A DNA stretch of 64,000 nucleotides. Origin: Cohaesibacter sp. GTDB lineage: Bacteria; Pseudomonadota; Alphaproteobacteria; Rhizobiales; Cohaesibacteraceae. A model generated the notes under the pieces. The model made no database searches, had not been told where the DNA came from, and worked only from the letters and a program-made list of their open reading frames with translations. A program made the position numbers and the translations under genes. Positions 54,430 through 63,754 of this stretch are shown here, piece after piece. Numbering within the stretch: position 1 is the first letter of the stretch; each line of letters opens with the position of its first letter. Location: contig JAOAQZ010000019.1 of assembly GCA_025210795.1 (NCBI GenBank), positions 1 through 64,000 on the forward strand, given 5' to 3'.

Positions 54430-55452
54430 ATGACAAATCCAAACACCGTGCGCCGCGCGTTCATCACTGGCACTGCCGGGTTCATTGGCTTTCATCTTGC
54501 CGAATTATTGCTGCAAGAGGGCTGGGAAGTCTTCGGTTATGATGGCCTGACCGATTATTATGATGTCGAGCTTAAAAAGCAGCGCCATAAACTGCTTCAT
54601 CAGCATGAAAAATTCTCATCAAGCATTGCAATGCTGGAAGACGCCGAGAAGCTCCATGATGCAGTAACGCGCTTTAAGCCGGATGTTATCGTTCATTTGG
54701 CAGCTCAGGCCGGGGTGCGCTATAGCCTTGAAAATCCTCGGGCCTATATCGATTCCAATGTGGTTGGGACAATGAATGTTATGGAAGCTGCACAATCAGC
54801 GCAGGTTCAGCATCTTCTCATGGCGTCCACCAGTTCGGTCTATGGCGCAAATGAGCAGATGCCATTTGATGAGCGGCAAAAAACCGATACTGCCCTGACT
54901 ATCTATGCGGCCACTAAAAAAGCCAATGAAGCCATGGGACATTCATGGGCGCATATTCATAAACTTCCCATCACAATGTTTCGTTTCTTTACGGTTTATG
55001 GTCCTTGGGGGCGGCCGGATATGGCGCTTTTCAAATTCACCAAAGGCATTTTGGAAGGCACGCCGATTGATATTTATAATCATGGTGATATGTGGCGGGA
55101 CTTTACCTATGTGCATGATCTGGTCCGCGGTATCAGAGGCCTGATTGATGCCGCACCAGGTGGGACCAGCCCTGCTCCGGATTTGGACAGTCTAAGCCCG
55201 GTCGCGCCGTTCCGTGTGGTCAATATCGGGAACTCTGACAAAGTAAGACTTCTGGATTTTATCGAAGCGATTGAAGAAGAGCTGGACCTAAAGGCCATTA
55301 GAAATATGATGCCTATCCAAACCGGAGATGTCCCTGCGACATGGGCCGATGCAAGCCTGCTTCAAGCACTTACCGGCTATCGCCCGCAAACACCATTCCG
55401 TGAGGGAATAGCGCAATTTGTTGCCTGGTATCGCGACTATTACAAGGTTTAA
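54430..55452 (+). CDS. lpsL: UDP-glucuronate 4-epimerase (LpsL/CapI type)
   Basis: Extended SDR of 340 residues interconverting UDP-GlcA and UDP-GalA. FITGTAGFIGFHLAELL binds NAD; HLAAQAGVRYSLENP, SSVYGANEQMPF, YAATKKANE and RFFTVYGPWGRPDMA are the signatures of this subgroup. A UDP-GlcNAcA epimerase role is possible, given the HexNAc-type dehydrogenase that follows 6 bases after its stop. Confidence 0.9.
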   Translation: MTNPNTVRRAFITGTAGFIGFHLAELLLQEGWEVFGYDGLTDYYDVELKKQRHKLLHQHEKFSSSIAMLEDAEKLHDAVTRFKPDVIVHLAAQAGVRYSLENPRAYIDSNVVGTMNVMEAAQSAQVQHLLMASTSSVYGANEQMPFDERQKTDTALTIYAATKKANEAMGHSWAHIHKLPITMFRFFTVYGPWGRPDMALFKFTKGILEGTPIDIYNHGDMWRDFTYVHDLVRGIRGLIDAAPGGTSPAPDLDSLSPVAPFRVVNIGNSDKVRLLDFIEAIEEELDLKAIRNMMPIQTGDVPATWADASLLQALTGYRPQTPFREGIAQFVAWYRDYYKV

Positions 55453-55458
55453 AAGGCA

Positions 55459-56742
55459 GTGTTTCACCATTCACCTCAAACGGCTCGGATCGCAATTATC
55501 GGGCTTGGTTATGTCGGGCTTCCGCTTGCTGTTGAATTTGGCAAAAAGCATCCAGTGCTGGGCTTTGATATCAAGGACAGCCGTATTCAGGAGCTTAGAG
55601 GTGGTAGCGACAGCACTTTGGAAGTATCTGAAGACGATCTGCGTGACGCCTCTTATCTGGAGTTCACATCGTCTTGTGATGACCTTAAGGCCTGTAATAC
55701 GTTTATCGTTACCGTTCCAACGCCAATTGACGCATATAATCGCCCCGATCTTACACCCTTGATCAAAGCCAGCGAAATGATTGGCTCTGTCCTGAGCGAG
55801 GGTGATGTCGTCGTCTATGAATCAACCGTCTATCCCGGTGCAACCGAGGAAGATTGCGTCCCCATTCTAGAACGGGTATCCGGCCTTACCTTCAATAAAG
55901 ATTTCTTTGTCGGCTATAGCCCGGAGCGGATCAATCCCGGCGACAAAGAGCATCGCGTTACGATGATCTGCAAGGTCACCTCTGGCTCGACACCGGAGGC
56001 CGCCGACTATGTGGATTCTCTTTACCGCTCTATCATCACAGCTGGCACCCACAGAGCCCCATCAATCCGTGTGGCAGAAGCTGCCAAGGTGATTGAAAAT
56101 ACCCAGCGCGATCTCAATATTGCCCTCATCAATGAGCTGGCCATTATATTCAATCAGCTTGATATTGATACCGAAGCTGTCCTGAAAGCGGCTGGTACAA
56201 AATGGAACTTTCTTCCCTTCCGTCCAGGTCTGGTCGGGGGGCATTGCATCAGCGTTGATCCTTATTATCTCACCCATAAAGCTCAGGCAATTGGCTATCA
56301 TCCGGAAATTATTCTGGCGGGCCGCCGGCTCAATGATGGCATGGGATCCTATGTGGTCTCGCAACTAGTGAAAGCAATGGCCAAGAAGCGGATCCATGTG
56401 AATGGGTCCAAAATTCTTGTCATGGGACTGACATTTAAAGAAAACTGCCCCGATCTGCGCAATACCCGCGTCATTGATATTATCACCGAGCTTAAAGACT
56501 ATAATGTCGATGTGGATGTCTATGATCCATGGGTCGACGCAGACGAAGCCAGACAGGAATATGGCATTAGCCCGGTCTCAGCACCCGAGGCCGACACCTA
56601 TGATGCCATCGTTCTGGCCGTGGCTCATCAGGCCTTTAAAAACATGGAACTGGAAGACTTTCATGCGCTCACCAAAGATGAGCATGTTATCTATGACCTT
56701 AAATATGTTCTGGATGAAAATGCTGGCGTTCTAAGGCTGTGA
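55459..56742 (+). CDS. UDP-HexNAc 6-dehydrogenase (WbpO/TviB type)
   Basis: Protein of 427 residues oxidising a UDP-sugar C6 to the acid with two NAD. NAD site [16 protein letters not shown], catalytic Cys in [15 protein letters not shown], and the lysine in [13 protein letters not shown]. The pattern follows TviB/WbpO (UDP-GlcNAc or UDP-GalNAc) rather than Ugd. The start is GTG; its AAAAGG is only 2 nt away, so it may depend on the upstream ribosome. Together with AsnB it would give a HexNAcA or its amide. Confidence 0.88.
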   Translation: MFHHSPQTARIAIIGLGYVGLPLAVEFGKKHPVLGFDIKDSRIQELRGGSDSTLEVSEDDLRDASYLEFTSSCDDLKACNTFIVTVPTPIDAYNRPDLTPLIKASEMIGSVLSEGDVVVYESTVYPGATEEDCVPILERVSGLTFNKDFFVGYSPERINPGDKEHRVTMICKVTSGSTPEAADYVDSLYRSIITAGTHRAPSIRVAEAAKVIENTQRDLNIALINELAIIFNQLDIDTEAVLKAAGTKWNFLPFRPGLVGGHCISVDPYYLTHKAQAIGYHPEIILAGRRLNDGMGSYVVSQLVKAMAKKRIHVNGSKILVMGLTFKENCPDLRNTRVIDIITELKDYNVDVDVYDPWVDADEARQEYGISPVSAPEADTYDAIVLAVAHQAFKNMELEDFHALTKDEHVIYDLKYVLDENAGVLRL

Positions 56743-56937
56743 TCGGGCTTGGTTGGTCATAATTTAAAGCGCCATTTAGGAGCCGGGATCATCACAACTG
56801 GGTTTAGAGAGTACAAAACCCTGTTTTGCTTTGCCAAAAACTCACGACAGATCTGCCACAAGTCATACACCGAATTTTCGGAGCTCTAAAAGCAAGCTCT
56901 TGCGTTAGCGGGGGTAAGTTGTTAGCTATTAAAAACA

Positions 56938-56964
56938 TTTTCATTGCATATATCTGAATGAAAA
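56938..56964 (+). promoter_or_regulatory. Inverted repeat before the sugar amidotransferase gene
   Basis: TTTTCATT and AATGAAAA are perfect 8-bp arms with an 11-base spacer, 54 bases before the ATG, in a 275-base gap. It may be an operator for the wbuX-like gene. Confidence 0.4.
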
Positions 56965-57017
56965 CTCTAAGCGAACCCGGGTGCCTGCCCACCTCATGAT
57001 CAGAAAAGGTTCAACTA

Positions 57018-58214
57018 ATGCAATCCTCTGAAAAACTAAAGACAATTGATGCTCAACTTAAAGAGTTGGATAACGAAATTTTCTTTTGTAAGCGATGCGT
57101 TACATCGAACCAGCGCCCCCGTATTCGATTCAATGAAGAGGGAATTTGCGGCGCCTGTTTGTGGGCAGAAGAGAAAGAAAAAATTGATTGGGCCGCACGT
57201 GAAGAGCAACTAAGAGATCTTCTCGATAAACATAGATCCAAAGACGGATCTTTTGACGTGATCGTTCCTGCCAGTGGTGGCAAGGATAGTGGGTATGTGG
57301 CCCATGAGCTGAAGCATAAATACGGCATGACACCTCTGACGGTAACATGGGCTCCCTTCATGTTTACCGATATCGGATTTGCAAACTATAATCGATTTGT
57401 ACAATCTGGTCTGGATAATATCCTTGTTAACCCAAATGGGGAATTTCACCGGAAACTTGCGCGCATCGCATTTGATATGAAAGGCGACCACTGGGAGCCC
57501 TTCACATTTGGGCAAAAAGCACTGGCTTTCCAGATTGCGGTGAAATTCGGTATTCCGCTCATTTTTTACGGTGAGAATGGCGAAGTTGAATATGGCGGTG
57601 ATGAGAAAAACAAACATAAGCCATATGAGAGCGTGAAAGACTGGGAACGGCTCTATTTCAAAGGCGCCGGTGTTCGCAAGCTTGTAGAAACCGGTCTCGA
57701 CATGGGTATCATTGATGACAGCATGGTCAAGCATGGTGCCTTGTCGATGTATGAAGCACCTCCATTAGAGCAAATCGATGCCATCGGCGCGCAGATGCAT
57801 TGGTATTCCTATTACAAAAAGTGGATTCCTCAAGAGAATTTCTATTACGCCGCAGAGCATACTGGCTTCCAGCCAAACCCGGAAGGTCGCTCTGAAGGCA
57901 CCTATTCGAAATATGCAAGCCTTGATGATAAAACAGATGGCTTCCATTGGTATCTTGGCTTTATCAAGTTCGGCATGGGACGCGCGACACGGGACGCTTC
58001 GATGGAAATTCGCGCAGGGCATATCGACCGCGAAGAGGCTATTGCCTTGGTTAACCGCTATGATGGTGAGTTTCCCAAGAAATGGTTCCCTGAGTTCCTA
58101 GAATATTTGGATATTACAGAAGAGCATTTCTGGGAAGTTTGTAACCGTTACCGCCTCGACCATATCTGGAAAAAAGAAGGCGATGAATGGCTGCTCCGGC
58201 AGCCTCCGGTATAA
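57018..58214 (+). CDS. N-acetyl sugar amidotransferase (WbuX/WbpG/PseA family)
   Basis: Protein of 398 residues that turns an N-acetyl group of a sugar into an acetamidino group using ammonia and ATP. A cysteine pair set CKRC...CGAC (about 24-47) looks like a metal site, and the ATP-binding PP-loop is PASGGKDSGYVAHEL (about 92). The family works with HisH/HisF-like proteins; that pair is on the other strand at 45873-47293. PseA of Campylobacter and WbpG of Pseudomonas are the characterised relatives. With a legionaminic operon present, the product could be an amidino-legionaminic acid. Confidence 0.9.
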   Translation: MQSSEKLKTIDAQLKELDNEIFFCKRCVTSNQRPRIRFNEEGICGACLWAEEKEKIDWAAREEQLRDLLDKHRSKDGSFDVIVPASGGKDSGYVAHELKHKYGMTPLTVTWAPFMFTDIGFANYNRFVQSGLDNILVNPNGEFHRKLARIAFDMKGDHWEPFTFGQKALAFQIAVKFGIPLIFYGENGEVEYGGDEKNKHKPYESVKDWERLYFKGAGVRKLVETGLDMGIIDDSMVKHGALSMYEAPPLEQIDAIGAQMHWYSYYKKWIPQENFYYAAEHTGFQPNPEGRSEGTYSKYASLDDKTDGFHWYLGFIKFGMGRATRDASMEIRAGHIDREEAIALVNRYDGEFPKKWFPEFLEYLDITEEHFWEVCNRYRLDHIWKKEGDEWLLRQPPV

Positions 58215-58240
58215 ATCAAAGATAAAATTGGACGGCTTAT

Positions 58241-58924
58241 ATGCAGATTGAAGGTTTAAATATTCTTGGTGGCTACGCTTATGTCGAAAGACAAGTGGTG
58301 AGGCATCTGAACCTTCTTCATGATTTGGATGATAACGAGCTTAATCAAGTTCAATCTCATCTATCCAAAACGCTTGAGGCCGTCCAACGTTGCTGGTCAG
58401 AAATCTCGAACAAATATTATAATCGAGACGGGCAAGCGACGTTTGATATCAACAATTCCAATCAGTATGGCCAACTCTTGCTGATTTTTGCGCGTCAGCT
58501 GCACTGCTCAGAGCAATATCTATTGGCTGACAAGGTTTTTGGTCTCAATAAAATGCTCAATAGCTGTGATATCTATCACGCTGTAGAATTGCCAAAGAGC
58601 TTTTATATCGATCATACACTTGGCATCGTTGTTGGGCGTGCGAAGTTCGGCAATCGCCTATTCTTGTCACAGAACTGTACTATTGGCAGCAATCCGGGAA
58701 ATAGTAACTATCCGGAATTAGGACAAGATAACTATCTGATGTCGAACTCCACTTTGGTGGGAGCGGTGAAAACTGGAGATCGCGTTATTTTTGGCGCAGG
58801 TTCTTTTGTAAAAGATATGGAAGTCCCGTCTGATAGTATTGTTTTTGGCCGCTTCCCCGACAATATAATTAAGCCGCTGAAGTCGGAAGCCTTCAAAACT
58901 GCCACCCCATTCATTGTTGGTTAG
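58241..58924 (+). CDS. Hexapeptide-repeat acyltransferase, serine-acetyltransferase-like
   Basis: Protein of 227 residues. The N-terminal 95 residues are helical and unlike known families. The C-terminal left-handed beta-helix has FYIDHTLGIVVGRAKFGNRLFLSQNCTIG, in the manner of CysE, with the His of the active site. It might acetylate an amino or hydroxyl group of a sugar. It is the only candidate for the missing LegH step besides the formyltransferase; this is not proven. The last 14 bases overlap the convergent gene. Confidence 0.72.
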   Translation: MQIEGLNILGGYAYVERQVVRHLNLLHDLDDNELNQVQSHLSKTLEAVQRCWSEISNKYYNRDGQATFDINNSNQYGQLLLIFARQLHCSEQYLLADKVFGLNKMLNSCDIYHAVELPKSFYIDHTLGIVVGRAKFGNRLFLSQNCTIGSNPGNSNYPELGQDNYLMSNSTLVGAVKTGDRVIFGAGSFVKDMEVPSDSIVFGRFPDNIIKPLKSEAFKTATPFIVG

Positions 58925-60341
58925 TTTTCTTCCCTACCCAAAACAGATTTGTGGTTAGCTCATGAGATGCCAGAGGGTCGGAGCTTAATTGTTTTAGCGC
59001 GGTGGCCACTTCTTTAGGACACATTTGTTTTGTTTTGTGGCGCCCAAAAGCTCGTGATTTCAGTCCAACATTAATTCGCTCGGGGAAGAAAGTGCGAACG
59101 CCCGGGATGCGATCAACAAGCTCAATGCCTCTCCAAACCAGCTCTTTAAATGTCGCACCTTTAGATGGCTTTGAAATCTGGCCATCAAAGTCTGCGTCCG
59201 GCACCTGCATCTTATTGATCTCGCCCATAATGACGGATACTGCCGGATCATTATCCATATTCTGAATCCAGTTCTTCATATCATCATGCCCCTTTCTTAA
59301 GTCAGGGTAGCGAGAGAGAAGATCCTTTGGATTTTCAATCACATCACGCAATACTTTGATTACCTCATCTTGGCTATGCGTCATGATGGATACTGCGTGC
59401 GGAAGAACGTCATAATTTTTTTCTTCTTCAGGCAAATTGGTGTAGCCGACAACAGGACGGCCGAGCAAATATGCCTCCAGACCGGTTGTACTTCCCCAAT
59501 GGAATACAGCTTCTGCCCCCAGCAACCATGGAGAAACGGATCCTTCGAAAAGCACCTCGAAATTATCCAAATCTTTTGCTGCATCTTTCCAGGTCTGATG
59601 ATTATCTGAAGGATGCGGGCGCAGGATTATCTTATATTCTGGAAATTCTTGAGAAATAACAGGAAGAAGCTTTAAAAAGGATTTGAATACTTTCTCCACG
59701 TAGTCGTGATAACGCTTATAATATTGATAATCCTCTTCATCGCGGAACATATTATCACGTTCCATGATTTTCAAAGCTTCTTCAGGCCCCAGAAAATGGT
59801 TGGGAACAGCAAAGCTGGATGGGATCAATATATATTTTCCAAATCTTTCATGCAGCTCATCGACGCGCTCTTGATAAACATTTTCCGCTTTCAAGCTCCA
59901 AAGATCGGCTGTCGGGCTACCGGTTGCCTGAAATTTATCAGCATAATCGCTATATTTTTCTTGCAAGGCTGCCTTCTGAATATTGCCCCAGCAAAAGAAT
60001 TTCTCTGTAATAGCCACTGTTTTGTTGCAATACCGGGCCGTTACAAGCGTTTCCAAGCTGCTTTGAATTAGTCCTTCCTCGTCAAGACTAACCAAACGAT
60101 GCCCGTTATCTTTAAAGCGCATCATATTTTCATATTCACTTGGAATGACGCTTTTTAGATAGACCACTCCCGGCGGTATCTGATCTGCGACATCAATGAG
60201 GGCTCTTTTTGTGCCGATAAGACATTGCCAACCGTCCCCAATAGCCTCAGTCGCCAGGAGAAGCTTTGGATAAAGCTCCCGATCAACAATTTCCATTGGG
60301 ATATAGAGCCATTTTGTAGAGGCAAAGGAGGTCTTGGTCAT
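58911..60341 (-). CDS. Surface carbohydrate biosynthesis protein, GT-B-like
   Basis: Protein of 476 residues. It resembles a group called surface carbohydrate biosynthesis protein: the GT-B-like C-terminal block has KIILRPHPSDNHQTW, AVFHWGSTTGLEAYLLGRPVVGY and a central PTADLWS stretch. The pattern HPSD...GS(T)TGLEA is shared with capsule Kdo- and sialyl-type transferases. A transfer of the CMP-nonulosonic acid is therefore plausible, but this is inference. Confidence 0.65.
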   Translation of the reverse strand: MTKTSFASTKWLYIPMEIVDRELYPKLLLATEAIGDGWQCLIGTKRALIDVADQIPPGVVYLKSVIPSEYENMMRFKDNGHRLVSLDEEGLIQSSLETLVTARYCNKTVAITEKFFCWGNIQKAALQEKYSDYADKFQATGSPTADLWSLKAENVYQERVDELHERFGKYILIPSSFAVPNHFLGPEEALKIMERDNMFRDEEDYQYYKRYHDYVEKVFKSFLKLLPVISQEFPEYKIILRPHPSDNHQTWKDAAKDLDNFEVLFEGSVSPWLLGAEAVFHWGSTTGLEAYLLGRPVVGYTNLPEEEKNYDVLPHAVSIMTHSQDEVIKVLRDVIENPKDLLSRYPDLRKGHDDMKNWIQNMDNDPAVSVIMGEINKMQVPDADFDGQISKPSKGATFKELVWRGIELVDRIPGVRTFFPERINVGLKSRAFGRHKTKQMCPKEVATALKQLSSDPLASHELTTNLFWVGKKTNQQ

Positions 60342-60494
60342 AGTATCTTGTTCGGCTGAGCAGTGGACGAATGGGAGATCCCATCATACACGCCTGTTAT
60401 TACCCTGCAACTAATTGTTTTGATGGAAACTTTAAAAGCAAAACAATCTGGATGCTGCACATTAAGGAAGCAAGGATAGCTTCTGTTACTCTCT

Positions 60495-61826
60495 TTAAGA
60501 CATCAAATCGGACGTAATCATTTTATAATAATGGTCTACCGTTTTTCCATCTTCCACATCTGCATAAAGATGTTTTGCCTGCCATTGCCGGCGCTCATTT
60601 TTGATTTCATCGGATAAATCCGGTTCTCCAGATTTCTGCCATTCTTTTAGAAACTCAACAATTTCTTCTGAGCTATTGAAGAGATCACAGGCGTTGCCAT
60701 TATCAAAAACCGTTTCAAGATTTTGGCAATTTTTTAGAAATCCAACTCGTTTTCCGACAGCCAGTGCATGAAATGCAATTCCCGAGCCAGTGAACAGCAC
60801 CATATCCGCCCACTCAATGAGTTCAGCAGACGGGACCGAATATACGATTGCCGCTCCTGAAATCTCACTTTCTGTCATGAAATCAAACTTCATGCCGCGC
60901 GTATGTGGTTTGATGGCGCATGATATACCTTCAATATTGCAAACGGCTGCAATCGTTTTCCTGATTTCCTCTAGCTCCACCCCGTAACTCAGCTTTGATA
61001 GCATGAACACGACACGCAAGCTTCCTTCGGGGCGTTGGTCAAACTCATCTTTCTTGGCGCTATAGGGAGGCACCAAAATATCGCGATGCAGCTTTCTGAT
61101 CCAACCCATGTCCATGCGAAGATTGCCATGCACTTCTGGGCTCTCGAGAGGAAAATTATAGTTTACGGCCTCCTGATCCAGAGCGCTTGGCACAATGAAA
61201 CGATGGGTCAGAGAACGACTTTCCCGCCGCACTCTGTTAAGTTGCTCTAGCGCTGTGGCTGATTTGTTCGGAGCGACGTCCAGATAAACCATCTGGCCTG
61301 TCTGAATTGCATATAGCTTTGCGCCCTGCTCCACTTTTTGTGGCAAAATATGGTCAATCATATAGGAGCGGTTCTTTTGAACGCAGGCTTCATCCATGAT
61401 GATTGCTTGCGCTTTCCACGTCGCGCACATCTGATCGAGCCACCGAATATCGCCGCGAAAATGATGGCGCATATAGGTCAGCACGCCAACATGCAGCACT
61501 TTTAGCGCAAGCTGGGCAGGTTTAAACTGGTTCAGCTTTTTGCGTTTTAGAGCAAATAAAAACTGCTCGAGGCGATATGCAACCCGCATGGCAACAGGAG
61601 CAGGCGCCCTATCCAGCACGGTTTCAAAAGAGATATCATATCTATCTTTTAGATAGGGAACTGCTTCATGCAAGCGTGGAGAGCCCATATCTCCATCACA
61701 CGGATAGCCAATCACCCGCACATGAAAGCTTCCATCTTGCGCTATTTTGTCGATAAGCGGGAGCTGAATATCGAGATCATTGTAGGCACGATTCAGAAAA
61801 ATAATTTCTGGTTTAGATTCTGGCAT
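60495..61826 (-). CDS. Putative GT-B-like glycan transferase
   Basis: Protein of 443 residues without a clear family name. The C-terminal half has IKPHTRG, IVYSVPSAELIEWADMVLFTGSGIAFHALAVGKRVGFL, the same type of motif as in the gene next to it and in capsule transferases. The N-terminal half has FLNRAYNDLDIQLPLI. It follows the methyltransferase by 11 bases, so both are on one transcript. Confidence 0.6.
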   Translation of the reverse strand: MPESKPEIIFLNRAYNDLDIQLPLIDKIAQDGSFHVRVIGYPCDGDMGSPRLHEAVPYLKDRYDISFETVLDRAPAPVAMRVAYRLEQFLFALKRKKLNQFKPAQLALKVLHVGVLTYMRHHFRGDIRWLDQMCATWKAQAIIMDEACVQKNRSYMIDHILPQKVEQGAKLYAIQTGQMVYLDVAPNKSATALEQLNRVRRESRSLTHRFIVPSALDQEAVNYNFPLESPEVHGNLRMDMGWIRKLHRDILVPPYSAKKDEFDQRPEGSLRVVFMLSKLSYGVELEEIRKTIAAVCNIEGISCAIKPHTRGMKFDFMTESEISGAAIVYSVPSAELIEWADMVLFTGSGIAFHALAVGKRVGFLKNCQNLETVFDNGNACDLFNSSEEIVEFLKEWQKSGEPDLSDEIKNERRQWQAKHLYADVEDGKTVDHYYKMITSDLMS

Positions 61827-61837
61827 ACTCTAGCGCT

Positions 61838-62845
61838 TCAGTCTCTTGAGCAAACAATCCAAACGTGAGAACTCAGAGCATTTTCCGCCAAAAACTTCTG
61901 AAATGCTTTCCACGTTTCCGACCCGCGGGACAATAGCAATTTTTCAAAACGACTAAGATCCGGTGATGCGCCGCGTTTGATTGAATTTTGTACAATTTCC
62001 ACGTCAAGACGCCCAGGTGTAAACACTTCAACTTTGGAAAATCCGGACTTGGAAAACAGCTTCTTCATTCCCTCACAAGACAAGAAATTCAAATGATAGG
62101 GCGGCATTAAGCTTCGCGATTCATTCCAAAGAACCTGAATATCAAACCCTTCGGCCCCCAAAGTGGACAGGATTGCCATCCCGCCTGGAGCTGTGACTTC
62201 ATAGACAGATTTTGCAAACAGCTCTGGATCCTGCACATGTTCCAGAACCTCAAAACAGGTTACAAGGTCACCATTGACTTGCTTCTTCTGGGCAACTTCT
62301 TCGACCGAGGCCTCATAGACTTCAATCCCCAAATTCCGGCATTGCTGAGCGGATTCACGTCCCGGCTCGATGCCATGAAGCTCAGCCTCTTGGTGACGTT
62401 TTTTCCACTCGGTCAGAAAGGCACCGTTTGCAGAGCCAATATCAACCACACGGTTGGGATGATGCCCCTTTTCTTCCAAAATTTCGTCAATGCGACTAAC
62501 ATTGGGCAGCATAATGGACTGCTTGCGTTTTTCGCCAGTTTTTTTGAGAACATTCTCCGACCAGAAGCTCTGGGATTTTGATACCGAATAATAGCGGATC
62601 AATTCATCCAGATTTGGCCGCGGAGACACATAGACCGAGCCACATTTGGCACAGCTGTTATACTGAAAGCTGTGCTTTTTAAAGTGGTCCGCTTTCTCGC
62701 TTGCACCGCATCCCGGGCATACAACATCCACAAATTGGGATTTGTCAAAAAAGCTCTCTGCATCCTGCGCACTCAAGCGCATAAATTCATTGAATACATC
62801 TTCTGGCCTGATTTCTTCTTCTTTGATTACGGCTGGTGTATCCAT
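61838..62845 (-). CDS. Zinc-ribbon SAM methyltransferase
   Basis: Protein of 335 residues. A zinc ribbon (CPGCG...CAKCG, about 40-70) precedes a class I SAM domain with RVVDIGSANGAFLTEW, VTCFEVLEHVQDP and GGMAILSTLG. Such proteins in glycan loci act as C- or O-methyltransferases on sugars. The ATG at 62845 has AGAGG 9 nt upstream and comes 4 bases after the epimerase stop. Confidence 0.83.
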   Translation of the reverse strand: MDTPAVIKEEEIRPEDVFNEFMRLSAQDAESFFDKSQFVDVVCPGCGASEKADHFKKHSFQYNSCAKCGSVYVSPRPNLDELIRYYSVSKSQSFWSENVLKKTGEKRKQSIMLPNVSRIDEILEEKGHHPNRVVDIGSANGAFLTEWKKRHQEAELHGIEPGRESAQQCRNLGIEVYEASVEEVAQKKQVNGDLVTCFEVLEHVQDPELFAKSVYEVTAPGGMAILSTLGAEGFDIQVLWNESRSLMPPYHLNFLSCEGMKKLFSKSGFSKVEVFTPGRLDVEIVQNSIKRGASPDLSRFEKLLLSRGSETWKAFQKFLAENALSSHVWIVCSRD

Positions 62846-62849
62846 TTGC

Positions 62850-63752
62850 TTATGCCTCTTGTTCCCTTTGGTGCATCTCAGACATTTCAGCGATACAATC
62901 CAACAATCCCTGCCCCAACTCAATATGGTCATTGCTAACCAGCTTATGTCCCAGCTTGGGATGGTAGTTATAAGGGGTCATCACATAATGCCCGGCCAAT
63001 ATTTCTTCGCCAATTTTCAGCTTGGGTTTATTTGGCAGCATTTCTGCGATCATCCGCATAATGTCGGTGACGCGCATGCGCTCATTTCCGGTTAGCATGA
63101 TGTGACGGTTTTTGTATGCTTCGTCCAGAATTTCCACCGAGAGCTTGGCTGCGTCGGCGATATGAATATATTCGCGCATCGCATTGGCGTCACCGTTATA
63201 GACAATTTCGCCGGTTTCCAATGCGGTCTTTATCAACCGGTATATGCCATTTGTTGGGCCCGCACGGCGACCATATAGTGAACCATAGCGCAAGACCGTG
63301 TAAGGAATTCCATGCACTTCTTGATAGGTTTCAATATAATTCTCGCATGCCTGCTTACTGACGCGATAAAATGATCCTCTGTCAGAATAAACATAGACGG
63401 TACTGGCGAACACAAAGCGCTTTACCTTGTGCTCTTTGGCAGCTTCCAAGGCATTCAAGGTGCCAAGCACATTCACCCGAGCGGTGTCTACGGGGCGCCC
63501 GCGTGCTTCTTCAATATCGGCGATTCCAGCAAGATGGTAGATATAATCACAGCCTTTTGCTGCCTCAACAACAGCATCCTGATCCGTGATATCTCCAACG
63601 ATCATTTCTTGAGCTTCAACGGGGCTGTCATCCCGACTGGTATCGAAAATGCGGACGGCATAACCCGCCTCATTGAGAGCTGCCGCTGTATAGCCTCCCA
63701 AGAAACCTCTACCACCGGTGACCAGTACCGTACCTTTATTTTGGGCTGTCAT
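62850..63752 (-). CDS. NAD-dependent sugar epimerase/dehydratase
   Basis: Extended SDR of 300 residues with VLVTGGRGFLGGYTAA, HLAGIADIEEARG, FASTVYVYSDRGSFYRVSKQACE (Tyr and Lys) and LRYGSLYGRRAGPTNGIY. The substrate is not clear; it belongs to the GalE/RfbB-like large group. It is 2 bases from the dehydrogenase gene, so the four-gene operon reads 64000 to 60495. Confidence 0.85.
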   Translation of the reverse strand: MTAQNKGTVLVTGGRGFLGGYTAAALNEAGYAVRIFDTSRDDSPVEAQEMIVGDITDQDAVVEAAKGCDYIYHLAGIADIEEARGRPVDTARVNVLGTLNALEAAKEHKVKRFVFASTVYVYSDRGSFYRVSKQACENYIETYQEVHGIPYTVLRYGSLYGRRAGPTNGIYRLIKTALETGEIVYNGDANAMREYIHIADAAKLSVEILDEAYKNRHIMLTGNERMRVTDIMRMIAEMLPNKPKLKIGEEILAGHYVMTPYNYHPKLGHKLVSNDHIELGQGLLDCIAEMSEMHQREQEA

Positions 63753-63754
63753 TC

